Source of the DNA: Acanthornis magna
Taxonomy: Eukaryota; Chordata; Aves; Passeriformes; Acanthizidae
DNA: 64,000 nucleotides
NCBI GenBank assembly: GCA_036785705.1
Contig: JAWUZG010000056.1
Span: 4,713,001-4,777,000, forward strand
Reading direction: 5' to 3'
In this document: positions 8,896-24,900 of the stretch, piece by piece
Numbering within the stretch: the first letter of the stretch is position 1
Layout of the letters: every line of letters starts with the position of its first letter
Notes under the pieces: model-generated
What the model was told of the DNA's origin: nothing
Databases searched by the model: none
The model's input: the letters and a program-made list of their open reading frames with translations, nothing else
Translations under genes and position numbers: made by a program

Positions 8896-9845
8896 CAATG
8901 TGCGCAGATACTTCAACTTAAGTTAGCAGAAGACCAAACAGATTCTAAGCTCTTTTTCCATGTCCCTAATAATTCTTTCAATCTGCAAGTATCTACAATC
9001 CAGCTAACTGAAATCAACATTTAGTGTTCACTAAGAGCTGTTTCACAGCAGCATATATTTAAGTTAGGGATTCAAATTTCTAGACATAGAAGAAAATGAT
9101 AAATACAATCCGAACAGCAGTCTAAATGTTTAATATTGACATTCAAATATATCTGCATTGTGCTGAAATTTTAAAAAACAAACACAAAAATCTGATCAGA
9201 CAAAAACTCTGGTGATGAGTATGCTATATGTATCAGTCAAACTGAATATAGTTCATATTCTGTTCCCAGTATTAAGGATGTTATTTGACTCATAACTGAT
9301 CTTGTAAATATACAGCAGCCATTTTTTCCTAATTAAGGAATGTCTCAATACATAATAATATCCTTTTCTAGATGATCTTTATACATTTAAACTAAAATAT
9401 ATATGATTGATTAAATTAAGGAATTCGAGGTTAGTAATGAGTGAAATCATACTTTCAAAGCTTGATACTACATAAAACAAACCAAAAAAGAGACCACACA
9501 ATTCTACTTACTAAAGCAGCTAATCTCGCCTGCAAGTCTGGGGTCACAAAGCCCATAATATGTGCAAACAAATGCAATACAAGGAACCATGCAAAAATAC
9601 AGTAATGAATTTAAAGAAAAAAAAATGTAAAACCTAAAAAAAAATAAATTTATAAATACACTGAAACTCAACTGTCTTCTACACAAACTGTAGGTCTAGC
9701 ATTAGTTGTACCATATAGCAGAGCCAGCACTCTGGGTTCAATGCTTCCAAATCTGCGCAGGTAAGTCATGCCATCTTTGGTTGACTGCAGTACCAGGAAG
9801 GATGAGAGGGAGCGACAGGGAGGACAAGAGTTCTGGAAAGCAGTG

Positions 9846-9963
9846 TCAACTTTCACTGGGCAGCTGAGCCTCAATGTCCACTCTGCAAATGGGGCACTTC
9901 TTGTTAGTAATCAACCACTGATCTACACATACTTGATGGAAAAGGTGCATACAGGGAAGGCGC
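9846..9963 (-). CDS. RNF111: RNF111 exon 14: RING-H2 end and stop
   Basis: 118 nt, residues 955-993: [32 protein letters not shown], then TGA at 9846-9848. Supplies C959, H961, H964, C967, C978 and C981 of the zinc-binding C3H2C3 RING. The C-terminal residues match human exactly. Confidence 0.97.
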
Positions 9964-12900
9964 CTGTCATCAGAACAGAAAAACATTAATGTTAACAAAG
10001 TATTTCCATATCAACAAACCCACTGGAAAAAAACACAATGTGGGCTTTGCTACTGAGGTCTGTTCTTTCTGTTTTCCCACAGGTTTCATAGCCTTTCCAG
10101 TTGAATCTGCATTCTGTCTAGCTTCAAAAACAAAGAGATATGGGGCAATGAAGTCAAGCATCAACTGCCTTCTGCTGTATTAGACTGATTTACAGCTGTT
10201 GGAGTTTAAGCAGCATTACTCCACAAAAACTAAATTGACAGTCCCAATTAATTCAGGGCATCAGCTTGGGCTCATGTTATAACACAGGCAGTCAAACTAT
10301 GGAAGACCGTAAAAAATAACTTACATTCTATCTAAAGACAATACAAGACTGAACGTGTATTTTCAACTGCAACTTGTTTTACTGTACTAGCTCAAAGACT
10401 GATAGGAGTTAATTTTAACTTTAACCTAGGCACTGCTGCAAGGCACTGTACCAGATTCAGGTATGATGTCAAAGGCAGAACATTAACATTATATTCTGAT
10501 GTTCAGTGTTATTTACCTGACATCTTCACCTTCCTCCAATATAGACAAACAGATGGTGCACTTTTCCTCTGTGTCTTCTTCTGTTCCTTCCTCCCCATCT
10601 TGTTTGCAGTGCAGTTTCCTCTGTGAGAACCAATCAGTTGTTACCTTATTAGTAGAGATGACATTATTGACAAACTGAGTAAAATCTGTTTTTGATACAT
10701 ATTCAACACATATTTCTTTTAAAACGTTTTATAATATTTATTCAAATGTATTTGAACCAAAATGAAACAAAAACCAGCATTTGGAGCAAGACCCAGGACA
10801 TTTCAGATTTAACTACTGTTAATTACAAAAGTCTACTGGACTACGAATATACTAATTTCACAATGCTGCAACCAGTCCTTTTGTTTATTGTCTATGTTTA
10901 AATATCTTAATTTCATTCATGTAGAGGCAAAAAAAAATTCCTTTCAACCTAGTGTCTTGTCTCTATTTACCAAGTGTGAGAGAACAGTATGCCAATGTGG
11001 ATGGGATTCTATATTATCATAGACTGAACTCCAACTGAGAGAGAACCTCAGTTGTCAAAACTGTGTACCAGGTTCAAAACTTCCTAGTGTTCCAGTCTTC
11101 CCCATGTGTTCAAAGTAAAGGTTAAATTGATACATATAAGCATTGTGAACTGTTTGCTGCCAACAGAAGGTCTTAGTTTATGAGCTATCACTGAAGTCTG
11201 TTGACAATTTTGCTATTACCAGCAGTTATTTCGGTACTCACAAGGCTACTCATAACTACTCGACAAGTTAATCATATCAAACCACTTTTGTTTATCATAT
11301 CACAGTAGCTCTTTATCTAAGGAATTAATTTTAGTTTTTCCTTGTGAAAAAAATGGCATTGTAAGCTTCGTTTACAATCCTTGAAATTTCAAGATACAGA
11401 AAACATGCCCTCTTTGAAGCTGACATTTCTGCAGATCTAAGTTAACCAAAAACATTATTACATGCTTAAAGAAATATTATAGACAGGCCACAATTTGAGA
11501 AATCCTCACCTTTTTGTATTTATGTGGATATGTGCATCTTTCTATAGTTCCCTGTGTTGCTCCACGATTAACATTGCCTAGTCGTTCCTCCAAGTGAATC
11601 AGCTCCTAAAAATCATGAAGGAATAAACAGTGTAAAAACCATTACTTCAACTACCTTGAGGAAGTATTAATTTTATTCTAACCCATTTTCATTTTTAGAA
11701 TGACAAACTCTTATTTCCCGACTTACTCAAACATAGGCAAAGCCAAAAAGAGTATGTTGTGTGGGAAAAGTGATGGGCTTCTGTAGAAAAACCCACACAA
11801 CACTGTCTGGTATTTTTAGTTGTAGGAAAATACTATTTTACTATGAAAAAATGAGTGTTTGTCAGCTAGGAGTGGTTATCAGTATGTTCACACATACTTC
11901 TGTGTCTAATGAGGAGAAGGCAATTAAAATATGCTACATAAATATTTGCTTTCTAACAGTCATTAAGGCTTTGAAGAAAAAAAAAAACTTGCTTAAGTTG
12001 AAATACAATGACTGATTTATTTTTCTCCAGCAATGAGTTTATTTAGAACCATGAGGTGTCACTGAAGAGGTTTTCAGTGGACTAGGTCATTAACTCTCTG
12101 CATCTGATACCTTTTATGTTCTCCTGGTTTTTCCCTTCACTCCGTTCCAGTTCCTGCACTATACAAGAGGACAGCACAGTTAACGTGGCCAAGGTTCAGC
12201 CTCACTTGGAGGATCCTGGCACAGTTACTCAGAAACACCACTACCTTCTACCAGAATGTCATGTCCTACTAACGGGTGGTGGGCACAGCAAGATGTACTG
12301 TCAGTTAATTGCCACCTAAGCCTGCATTGTCCAGGGCACATTTGCCTGACCAGCTTTTCAATATGCTTTTGACCCACTCCACAGTGATGAGGGCATTCTG
12401 TAAGTAAAGCGTATTTTCCTCATGATTCTTTTCTAGGTCTATATAGAACTAGCTCTATCATACACCCCCCCATATTCCCTCATGACACATTTTGACATAT
12501 ATCTAGTTTTATTCTATTACAAACCTCAAAATTGCCCCTGAAAGGGCCTCTGAATGATGTTCCATCCAATCCCGATGAAATGTAACGGATGTGAGGGTAG
12601 CCCGCCATGTCTGGTACCTATTCAAACAGCAGACGTTAAGTTAAACCTATTCAGAACAGTTCCAGTATTTTACTGTTCACTTTGAAAAATATAAGTTCCT
12701 TTTGCTTTCATTGGATCACTTATTATTTATAATCCTCAGCCTGAGCATACAGTTCCAACTGACAGCACAACACGAACACCACTCTGACACATCTAAACAT
12801 AACCAGAAACACAACAAAAGTGAGACTAGATCCTCTCCTGTAATCCCTCCACAGCCACATTACAAATCCCAAGTCTCAGAATCTCACCCTACGTTGTATA

Positions 12901-15900
12901 AAGCACCATAAATATCGACCTGTTTTTGTAAACAGAACACCTAACAGCTACATGTGAAGTTACAGAAAGGACTCACTCTAGATTCTCAAATGTAAGCTTT
13001 TGGTACCACAGAAGAAACAAGGCTAAAAAAACTCAAGTCTGGACAAAGCACCCAATATTCTTATCTGACCCAAAACAACTGAACATCTTCAGACACACTT
13101 CAAATTTAGAGGCAGATAAAAATTAACATTCAAAGCTCACATCTAAAGTCACAGGTAATTCTACATCTGCTCTATATTCAAGCATCCACTAACCTCCTTG
13201 CATAATGGGAGATACAAGCAGTGAACAAAGACCAGTGTCTAGTGCAGTACCCCACAGGCCCTTCAACACCAGCGCTTTTCATACAGCAAAGCTGAAGGAT
13301 AGTTTATATACCAGGGACCACCTCCTCCTCCTCCTGCACTGCTTTTTTACCCCAGCAAGATGAGTGAATAATGGTATTGACGTTTTGTCGGGAACATACC
13401 AGTGGTCATTTCTAAGAACAAGTGAAAAAAAACTCAAGAATATCACCAGATTTGGTTTGCTTAATCCCACAGCACACAGATAGGAGGACTATATGCAGCA
13501 ATTCATTTGGAAATACTTAAGTACTATCTACCTTTCTGTGCTATCAGCTGATAATGTCTCTGCTGCTGTATATGACAGCTCAAAATTCATCTCATGAGGC
13601 TGTCCACAAATCAGATATCCCAGATACTATTCAAGGAGTCAGGAATTCACATGTTGCTTTTCTTTCCATCAGACACTTTGATGTTTAACATATATAAAGG
13701 TGTAAAACTCTATGAATGCATTGTGGAGAAGCACAGGCCTAGACAAAGCTACTCATGTGAAAAAACAGACCAATACCTTTCTACAGTTTTCAAATCCAGC
13801 CTTGTAACTAAACTCTGACAGGGATAGAAAAGATTTCTCTGCCCTAAATATTTTTTTTGCAGAAAAGAAAAGCAGAATCTGTGTATTTTAAGTAGTATTT
13901 AAAGCTGTTTACATGGCGCTTGTTAAGTGACAATGTAGTGCCAACATCAGCCACAATACAGGTCTTAATTTTTAACAAACCAGAGTAACAGAAACCTAAG
14001 ATGCATATTCATGTCCATATCTAAAGACTTCATGTAAGTAATATTTGTTGATATTATAGGTCTTACTGTCTGACAATATAAACTGTGGCTGTAACTAAGG
14101 AATTTTGGGGGAGCAGATTAAAAAATATGCTGATTTGTAAGAAATCTGTCTCAGATAATCACTGATTTATGATTCATTCTGCATTTAAGCATGTAATTCT
14201 ACTTCAGCTTCCAATTACAGAAAATGCATTTAAAGAACCAGATCATTCACTCACACTATGAACATATTTATTGTGCCAGGTTTTTACTAGACATAGACCT
14301 GCCTGGCATAATCTGGAAATTTTTATTGCCTGTTATTACACTGTGAATCGATGGAGACGATGGAAACTCCCGACAAAAACTAACCTAAGTCTCAGAAGTG
14401 ATTTTCAATGCCTGTTTTTTTTATTGACCAGGATTTGGAGACTAAGAAATTGACTAAATTTAATAGTAGACAATTAAAATAAGCAAATAATAAAAAAATC
14501 TCTCAGAGTACCTACCACAACAAACTACTGAACTAAAGACAATGGAAATATTGTGTGAGACAATGTTTTCATGCTAATAATTTGCCCTTCATATTATCCT
14601 TATGGGGATGGCATAACACCTCTGCAAAATTATCTGAACACACATTACATACAGGTTCTTTCATAAAATACCATGAGAGCACACCTTACATTCCTGGCCA
14701 GGTAAAATGCTACTCTGAAAAAACAACTCTGAGAACAAAAAAAACCAGTTCTTTTACACCTGCAGAATATGCAGTCTGCTAACATAGCAAGATTTTAACT
14801 AAGTACGTTTGTGACTACAAGATGGAGAAAAGATTTGCAAGAGGGAACTATCAGTAATACCCAACTAAGAACAGTCTTACTAAAATCCCTTTGACACTTC
14901 CACTAAGCTTCAAATGCAAAAAGATTTCTCTTGAAAAAGCTTCACACACAAAAGGAAGTTTTCAGTAAGTTTTCATATAGAACATAAGAAAAAAGGAAAA
15001 AGGTTACAACTAAAGAGAAATGTAAGCAGTTAAAAGTAATGCCAGTCTGCACTAAATGTTTGTATATATTCTTTTGGATGCCGTCAAATTAAAATATATA
15101 CGTTAAAGCAACATATTCTGGATCTGCAAATTCCAGTACAAACTTGCCAAGAACAGTAGAGGTATCACTTGTTTCTTGTTTTGCACTTTCTATTGACACT
15201 TCCCATGACCATAACAATTTGCAGCAACTAAGAAATTCAAGGCTGTGTGAACCATTTACAACATAAACATTGTCAACGGTTTGAAATATCTAACCTGCAG
15301 GAACTTTCTTCCTTGCTGCTCTCTCCTTTTAATGCCCTGTATCTTTGCAGATCTTTCTGCTTTTGAGTTGCCAGAGTCAGTGGAGAGATTCCTCCCCTGT
15401 ATGGTACTACTTAACTTGTCCACTCCAGCCTTCATGGTTCACATTAAGTATGATCTTCATATGTATTAGAACAAATCTCCACTGTAAGCCTATTCAATTA
15501 ACTAACTGCTCAGCTACTATCAATACACAAAAAGAAGTAAAGCTCATCAATTAATGCCTTAGTAAGTCAAATTCAAATAAGGGAAAGCTGCAGTTTTCAT
15601 GGAGTCATTTTGAAGGAACAAGTATCAGCTGCTGCATAGATAAAACCCAACAGTACCTGTGTCCAAGGGAAACATAAAATGAGTGCTCTTTAATAGCCTT
15701 TATTCTACAAAACACCAAAGTACAGGAACTCATGTTTATATTATGAAAAAAAATAGAAGCTGCATGAAAAAACTCAGTTTTCTTGAAAAATGCAATTCTA
15801 TTTGATGCAGCTATTCAAGGCTATTTCAAATCTGAAGTTCATCTTGAACGACTATTACTACATGAAGTTAAAGCCTTAAGTGTTCAGATATTTTACAGAA

Positions 15901-18900
15901 ACTTGCTGGCTTTTGGGGTACAGAACAGATGCATCTCTTACAGCTGCAATACCTGTATGGCTCCACTCTGAGCAGTCTTATTCTGACCAGCACACAACTA
16001 CCATAATGTGCTGGGACCTACTGGCCTACACCTCCAAACCCCTACTGATTCTCACAACTAAGTGTAAAGGCCTCAACCACTCTGAATCATTCCACAGGTA
16101 AAGGGACAAAACAGTAAGGCTCTGCAATACAAGAAAAAGGGGGCACAGCATATTGAAAGCTGGATATGAAACACCTGAGACAGGTTAAGGCACCATAAGA
16201 AACTTCAGGTTTGCTTGGGGTTTGTTTGGGGTTTTTGTTGTTGTTTTGTTTGTTGATTTGGGGTTTTTTTTGTTTGCCTGGGGTTTTGGTTATTTTAAAT
16301 ATGATCAATCCAAAGATCTCCCCCAGACTGAGAAGCTCCAGGTTCACAGATAAATTATGAAGTCTTCTCAAGGCTTGCATCAACTCTAGAGAGATTTATT
16401 ACACCATATCTAGCAAACTACAAAGTCCAAATAATTCCCCCACCAATCCTCACCCCTGAAATTCAACAAGACACTATTTAAAAGGACAGAAGAAGCTGGA
16501 GTCAAGAGTCTGGAACACTGTACTCCATACTCCATAATAAACTACAGAAATTGCCACCCTGTCCACCCTGATGTGGTAAATGGTGCCAGAACCCCAAGTC
16601 AAAAAGCCTTTCATTAACAGTGGCAGAAGAGCAGCCAAAGGAATCCAGAGTAAACAGAAATTGAAGTGGCATCTAACAACAAACACTGGTATCAGAGAAG
16701 AACAGAGGAACAGATAAAAAGCCATCGCCTCCTGCACCCTTCTTGTCTAATGTTTCATTAGTTATGCCAAGCACTGATCTTCACTTGCATCTCCCTAAAA
16801 ATGATCAGTTAGCAGAATGTGTATTTGTGCAGAATGGAATTCATTCAACAGCTCTTTCCTCAGTACGTACACAGCCTTAGAACAGTAACAACGGGCACAC
16901 AAAGTCTATAAGCCACAATCATGCTCAAAGTAATTACATTAGATCAAGGAGGGAAGCAGCCTGACCCTTGGCTACATAGAAATGCAGAAAGCTCTTCCTA
17001 AATGCTTTTAATCTAGGACTCCTGAAACAACGTTAAACAGGTTGAAGAGACATCTACCTGTTTAACATTAGTAGTAGAAAAGATTTTGTTTCCCCAGCCC
17101 TCTATTTGGACTGCCAAAGCTGCTGAACACTGGTTATTTTCCCCATGTAACTTTATCATTTTATCTCCCTGAGGATTAAAATAGCAGTCTACATTCCAGC
17201 ACGGCCTAGATGAAGATTTGGTTATCTGCATCCAATTAAAATAAAAAACAGATACAGACTACTAATGTCATTAAAGCCCAAATAATCCCTTATGTCCTTT
17301 ACAGTCTGGTGGTAGTTTGAAGGGGTTTTAGTATTCCACAGAAAAAATGCACATTGCCAAATGTGCTGCAAGCCATTTCAGAAAGTGGATTCAATTATGA
17401 ATGAAATTCGTAGTTGAGTGACTGCATTAGTTACTTTAAAAGACAACCCCCTTCTCAAAAAAAAAGAATAGCAACAGTTTATGATACCTGCATCAAAAAA
17501 TATGACTCATGAAATTTCTATTTAATACCTTCTGTACTTAAAGAAGAAAGCACTCCTCAGAACATTAACGACTTAGCAGAGGGACTCTAATCACAGTTCA
17601 GCCTCTCCTCCCCCACTCTTATTCCTAGCTACAAAGAAAAAAAACAGGTGGCAGGTGCAATTAATGTGTTGTCTAAAATGGCCCTTTTGTTTAATATCCA
17701 GTCAAGTTTGTTAGATGAGAAACTTCACTGACTACTTGTTCTCTATTCAAAATAAGAATTTTGCTGGCAGATCCGCTGTACTCTCACACACACACAAACA
17801 AAAACTGCAATTTCCATTATTGCCATAGAAGGGGTAGAGTCATCAAAAGGCATCTGTAATGCTTTGAACTCATTGTATATATAACTTCTTGCAGTGCTCT
17901 AACCTGCCTTTATGTTCTTCTAGTGTGCGAATACACTTAAAATTAGTCAAAGACTCTACACAACTTCAAAGTCATAACACTCGATCTAATCACAGCAAGG
18001 TTCAAACCACATCCCAAGCGCTTGAGGAAGCGCTGCTTACAGCAGTCTGTTCATGATAAAACATGCTGTCAAGGCAGTGTGTGCAAAGCCTCAAAATACA
18101 AACAACTTCAGTTTCACTCAGACACTCATTAATTACTGTTACAAGGATTAAATATCCCTACACAAACGCTTCCACAAATTTCTGTAGAGTTGAATACCCT
18201 CATTTCATCTGCCACTTTTACCAATTAGAAACAGCAGTTACCAAGCAGAATGGCAGAAATCTCTAGAATATTTTATCACACATTCAGGAAATACTTCTGA
18301 ACATTATCACAGTTTCTTCTTTTCTACTGCTAAAAAGATGAAGAAGAGTGGGGTCACAACTATTTGCTTACATTATATTTTAGCTGTAGGAAGATCCCAA
18401 TTAAAATACAATTAGAAGTTTCTCATCACACTGCAATATGAGGATAATCTGAACTCTTACGTTTCTAGAAACTTCACAGCAATAATTGAAGTAAATCCCA
18501 TAGATGACTTATTAGCCCTGATAGAAAATGAGCTAAAACAGGCACAAGTTTAACTTGTTGCCTCTTAACACAACTACAGTTCCCTGAAATATTAGGAGGG
18601 CCCTTTGTCTTTGGGAATCTAACACAGCTGATGTTATCTATTGCAGTACAACACATGAAATAAATGTGAGAGAGTAAAGCCATCTTTCATTCACCTGAAA
18701 AAGCAGACACCTAACTGAAGAATGCAGAAAACCTTAATCTGAATAGACGTTGCACAGGAGAAGATTATTCAGTAAGAATCTCACTGGCTACACTAAAATA
18801 TCAGATTCTACAGAGTGCGTTAGAAAGGCTGTTCTAAGTATGTAAGCAGCACCCACAGATGATCAACCCTCCTGTCAGGGAAGTACTCAAGGATTATCGT

Positions 18901-21900
18901 ATCTGGCAGTTAAAGAGCAAGGAACAAGCAATGCAAGACCAGACTGGAGTTCAGTTCAGTTGCAAATCTACAGTTCAAGCCCCAGATGTCAATCAAGGCT
19001 ACTAACAGAGGAATTTTGAAAGGATGAGAAGTGAAAGGGTTTTTTTAATTATAATTTCAGCATTCATTTACAGATGAACTCACAATTTTGATTAATTAAC
19101 TAGCTTTAAGAGGATTAAATACAGAGACACTAAATATACTTGATTAAACTGAATTTATTTCTCTGTGAATTTTTATTAAACAAAATTAGAAAAAATTTTA
19201 CTAAACCTTTCAAAAATAATACTCCATAACAAGAGTAAAGATAAGCTAGTTTGTTTTGGTTTTCTACTGTAGATGTTAAAAAATTATGTGTAATGGGACT
19301 AAGCTTACCCTCACACTTCTGGCAGGTTATAACACTTCATGCTACAAAATTATATACTTTATCACACAGAATTAGAATCATGAATAACATTATTATTTGA
19401 AAAATTAATCAAATCTCTAGATGGAATTCTAGTGCTGAATACACACCTTACAAAGAAAGCATCAGTACTAATTCTCATGCATTGGGTGTGAAGTTGGTAC
19501 CTTTAACAATCCAAAACTCAATAAAGAATAATCTGAACTTTAAAAATCAGATGCAGAGGGTCAATGCATTGCAATGCAAGTGACAATTTAATTCAAGTAC
19601 GTTTTGTTTCACAAGGGCTGAAGTTAGAAATGTAGATATCCTATACTGTTTGCCCTTACTACACAATGGGCCTGTTCAAGCTCCCTCGCTGGGAATAACA
19701 CACAGACAGACACAGTGAAATATTTTCTTCTTCAGTTGAAGCACCTTGCAGCAGTGTACACACATGCAATTTTCCTGACAAACAAAATCATAATGACCAA
19801 TGATCATAATTTTTCATAAGCTATCTCCTTACCATTAGAGGAAGAGCCCCTATTTGCAAGTGATGCAGTCGAGGAGGTGCATGGTAGTGGGCCAAGTGAG
19901 GATGCAAGGGCCCTGGAGGGTAAGTAGCTGCAGTCACACCAGCTTCAATTCCTAGTTCCCTGTCACACGAATGAAAGTGGCATTACAGTAAAGGAACAGT
20001 TTGCATCTTAAGTACAATTCCACTGCTTTGGAAAGCCTAAACACAGCACAGCTACAGTAACAGTTTAATGAAGTCATTTTTTTAACCAGATTTAAACTTT
20101 CCAAAAGAATCATCCTACCATAACTAAAAGTTCTTTTTAAATGAGCTGTGAAGATTTAGTATGAAAAAATTGAGACAACTCCACATTTATTGTGCCCAGT
20201 AATATTAAACATGTGGAGTCTTCTCTGCAGTACACACTATCATGAACAGCAGTTGTCATGCACGCACCTGTTCACTAATGGTCAAAAGTATTTTTTAAAT
20301 AATAAATATGTTGTGGAACTTAAGTGCGTGCTTCCTAAGTGGGCCTGATGCAATTGTGAATAAGTTCAAGCAAAGAGGAGAGAGAATATACTAGTCTGTA
20401 ACTCAAAGCCTTGAAAAACACTAAAAATATATTTAGGATATTGAGTACTCAAAGCAGTGTTTCAATCCCATATCAACATCTACAAATTTTAAACGACAGG
20501 TACGTGCAGCAGTTTTTAGAATCACAGCCAGCATTATCAGCACTGTGATCAGCATATTATGGTCTCCTGTCCAGAGCCCTAAGAGCTCAAACAGTGTCTG
20601 ATTACTCACCAGGCAGATCTCTCTGGAGCTTGTCGAGGATGGGAAGACATAGTCTGAGGCACATGGATGTGATGCCCATGACCATAATTGGGATGCATTC
20701 TGTGAGGATGTGGAGGAGGCCGCTCATGAGCACGTCTAAACAACAAAGAACAGCCACAATTAATTCCACATACTTTTTAGAATCAAGAAACCAACACCCA
20801 TAACCAAAGTCTTACAGACAGAGCTACCTTTAAAATAAGAAACTCCCCAATATTTTAATTTCTACTTTAGACATAAAAAACAAACTAATTTTAACACAGA
20901 TTTCAAATTCAAAACCAAAGCCAGCTTCAGCTACAGTGATCTGCCCTTCACTTGGAAGACACTACAGAAAGTCTGACAAAGAGTTTAATCCTAACCTCGA
21001 AGAGCAGGTAGGAAAGTAAAGGCCACGTGACAGTCATGTTCAGATTAAGCGTCATTCACAGCTCTGCTGCAGATTGTTTCTGTTAAAATTATTTATTACC
21101 AGCAAAAGTAATTAGGGGAAACTTAATACACTAATCAGAGGACATTTTCCTTGACACATGTTTGCATCATAGCTCAGGTAATAAGAGCACACAGTTTTTA
21201 TCCAGCCATCTGGTACAGAACTATAGATTTGAAAAAAAAAATTTTAAAAACCCCTACTGGCTGATTTCTGTAACTTTACCACTTCCCACTTTAGCACAGA
21301 AAGAAATGGATTAGGATTTTTCTTTCCATTGCTTTCAATGCAGAAAGGATGGTTTATTATGCAACCTAAAAACCTGGATTTTGCTAAAAGCAGTATACAT
21401 TCTCCAGGTTCAGTACCACCTGAAACTACCTGACAAAGTAGACCAGACATTTTGTAAATTTACATGTCTAGAAAGGCAAAAATGTATTTAACAGCACACT
21501 ATTCTGATCACTGTAAAGTGACACTTCTCCAGAGAAATATGTCAAGCTTGTATAAATTATGTGAGAAGAGTTCATTTTCTGCAGTGGTACAGACTAACAT
21601 GGGAACAGACCTATCAGCAGAACATACTTGTACTCTCACCTCCCTTCAGTTTATCTAGTATTTATGGGGAAAATCTGGAAGAACACATTTTAATAAAAAA
21701 AAAAGCAAAACCATAGCAAACAACCATAGTTTCATGAAACTTGAACATCAAGTAGGTTCATTTTCCCTAAACTGAGTCTTAGTATAAAAGAAACATCATT
21801 AAATTATAGAAATAATTTATCAATTTAAAACTCCTAGGTTGTCCATCCCACAATCTTTATGGGTGAGTAATTAGATAAAAAATAAACAGAAAGCCCCTAT

Positions 21901-24900
21901 GTTATACAAATGCAGTTCACCTTGTGCCTTCTGCAAATTTTACGGACAATTCCACAACTCTAATGAAGTTACAGCTGCTGTGCCCACATTTGAAACATGA
22001 CAGTGTGAAGAGGACTCTAACCATTCTCTACTTCCAATCCTGAAGATCTCCTATATTGTTGGACAGGAAGTATACAAACTAGACTGTTATCCCTTAGGTT
22101 ATTTGTAGAAATGAAGGATGAAACATGTTAAGAACACTTCGAGATTCCAGGACACAGAACTGAAGGAACTGCAAGCGTGCTGGCAGCCTCAGGTCTGTAG
22201 TCAGTAACAGAGCAAACATACAACAGTTTTTGGTTGTCAGAGTATAATCTAATTTATAGGAGGCTGGGCCAAGACACCTACAAGCCTGATTTTGCATGTA
22301 ATTTGAACGAAGATTACAGGGGAGAAGAAAGACCAAGGGCAGAACAATTCTATATTATTACAAGCTTTACTGTAAGAGGAGAAATGCCACTGAGCAAACT
22401 GGCACTGTCTGACCAGAGAGCAGTGACTTCAGAGGGAATGTCAAGGAAGAACCTATCAACATTTGCCTACAATTTCTATACACAGAAGGGAAATTCACTA
22501 GGCTAAAAAATGCCAATATTCACAGTTCCAATCCCAGAACTACTGGAAAACTTCCAGATCTGATAAAAACTATTATTTTTCCTTAAAGTACTACTTTGCT
22601 GCCTCACAGCCATTGGCTTCTGTCACGTGCCATTTGTGAGCAGTTACTGCCTATAAATGTTTTTATAAATAACCTGGGAAACTGTCTCAAAAGTTGCAGT
22701 TAAAGCAGGACTCTCTAGGTATTAACTTCTAAATGAGTTTTAAGTTAGTTGAGTCAAATTTTTATAACAAAGTTAGAAGCAACAACTAGAGAGCTCATTC
22801 TTGAAATTCTCTTAGATATTTAAACACATTGCCTCCAGAATTAAAATAAGTTCAGCTACTCTGTGACTGACTATTAAGCTACGACTGACCTGCTAGCTTT
22901 GACACTAATATCATGAATCTAGTTAAGCAACAACAGTAGCATGTCTGAGTATCACCAAAGCTACATTTTAACATTGATCACGTTCTCAGTCTCCTCTTCT
23001 AAAGACAAAGGCATAGTAAAGATATGTAAGTATCTAATCTGAATTAAATCTCATAATGGTCTCTTATGACAATTTGTTTATTTTAAAGTATTAGTTAGAT
23101 AAAAAAAAAATCTTAACAGCATCAACAAGGCAAAACATGCTGTCAAGGAACACATTTGACCAGAGCTTATTATGTTGTCTTCAGACTGTCCAGCTCGAAA
23201 AGGAATTCCTGCTTATTATAAAGAGGATGAGTACTGGGCAAGAGAAACAAGCTCCCCTTATCTCCCATGCCCTATTCATGCCTTACCTGGAGACACTACT
23301 GAGAGATGTAACGGAGCAGGTTCAGTCCTAATGCACATGTGACTGTGATGATTTGTAATGACACTTCTTACCATGGTTTAACACTAACAGTTCCTAACCA
23401 TGCAATTAACAGTTTGAGATTCACATGCAACATTTTACAAACCTGAGGGAAATGAATTATACGTTTAGATATTGTTCTGAGTACATTTGTGACATACGTT
23501 GGGTGTTGCATCATTCTTCTTCTCTGGACCTCCATCCTCTGGATCACTTCATGAGGATGTAGCCTCTGTGCTGGAGGTGCTGTTGCAGGGATGTGATGGG
23601 ATATAGGCTGGTGTGTCGCAGGGAGATGCTGTGGTATTGGAGCAGCTGCATTGGCTAAGGGATGAGTTGGTGGTGGAGGTGGAACAGGATGAGAAGATGC
23701 ATGAGAGGAGATTGAAGGATGAAAGGGATGCACTGGATGAGGGATAACATAATCCACTTGAGGTGGAGGCTGTGGCTGTGGAGGAGGATTTCCATGAGAG
23801 TGAGGACATGCAGAAGCTTGATGGTGAAGAGGTCTAGTCAAGGAAGCATCTGCAATGAAAACATCAGGTGCTTTTAATTTGGTCAGTAGAAGGTTTTGAC
23901 TTGAATTTACTTCAAGGACCATCTTCAAACAGTACTCAGTATTACTGAATTATTCAGAGTTTCAGTATTATTGCACCAGTTTAAACAATAGCAACATGGG
24001 AATATGTGTTTATGCAATTTTTAAATAAAGAGATTCTACCAATATACCCTACAAGAAACCTACGTTTTCTGCACCCAGAAATATTCTGTTTACCAATATT
24101 GCAAAAAAGAAGAAAAAAAAAATCTGCGTGATACACCCTGAAAAAGGTACATAAAATGGTCAGGGTTAGAAGGGACCTTTAAGATCACCTAGTTCCAACC
24201 CCCTGCCACAAACAGGGACACCTTCAACTAGACCAGGCTGCTCCAAGCCATGTCCAGCCTGGCCTTGAACATTTCCAGGGACAGGACAAACACAGTCTCT
24301 CTGGGCAAGTTGTGTCAGAGCCTCCCCACCCTCATAGGGAGGAATTTCTTCCTTAAACCCAATCTAAACCTACTCTCTTCCAGTTTAAAGCCTTCCCCCT
24401 TGTCCTATCAAAAAATGCCCTTGTCAAAAGTCCCTCTTCAGCTCTCTTAGAGCCCCTTTAGGCACTGGAAGGTGCTGTAAGGTCTCCCCAGAGCCTTCTC
24501 TTTGCCAGGCTGAACAAGTCCAACTCTCTCAGCCTTGTAGCAGAGGTACTCCAGCCCTCTGAGCACCTTCATGGCCCTCCCTCCAAACTCACTCCAAGCG
24601 GCCTGTCCTTGTGCTGAGGAGCCCAAACCTGAAGCTGTATTCCAGGTGGGGTCTCATGAGAGACGGAAAGAAGGGGAGAATCCCCTCCCAATTTTACTTT
24701 ACATTTATTAATTTTTTAAAGTTTAATCCCATACCCCAGGTTCACTATTTTATAGAGACAATAAAATCCAAAAAACCACAATCAAACAAATGATTCTGCT
24801 AAAGCAGAACTCACTGTGGGGGGATGGGATAAGGGACCAACCAATGAAAATGAAATAAAATGCCAGTGCTAAAATACAAACGAGATGAAAAATATTTTCA

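Larger units (their letters stand above)
7017..9845 (-). other. RNF111: RNF111 3' UTR and downstream region
   Basis: Sequence after the RNF111 stop codon. AATAAA on the minus strand occurs at 8669-8674, 8204-8209 and 7007-7016, giving candidate 3' UTRs of about 1.2, 1.6 and 2.8 kb. Close to the stop, around 9645-9660, the minus strand reads TATTTATAAATTTATTTTT, an AU-rich element-like stretch. It also holds 29- and 24-nt homopolymer tracts and an AC-rich low-complexity block at 8800-8895. Which poly(A) site is used cannot be read from the sequence. Confidence 0.6.
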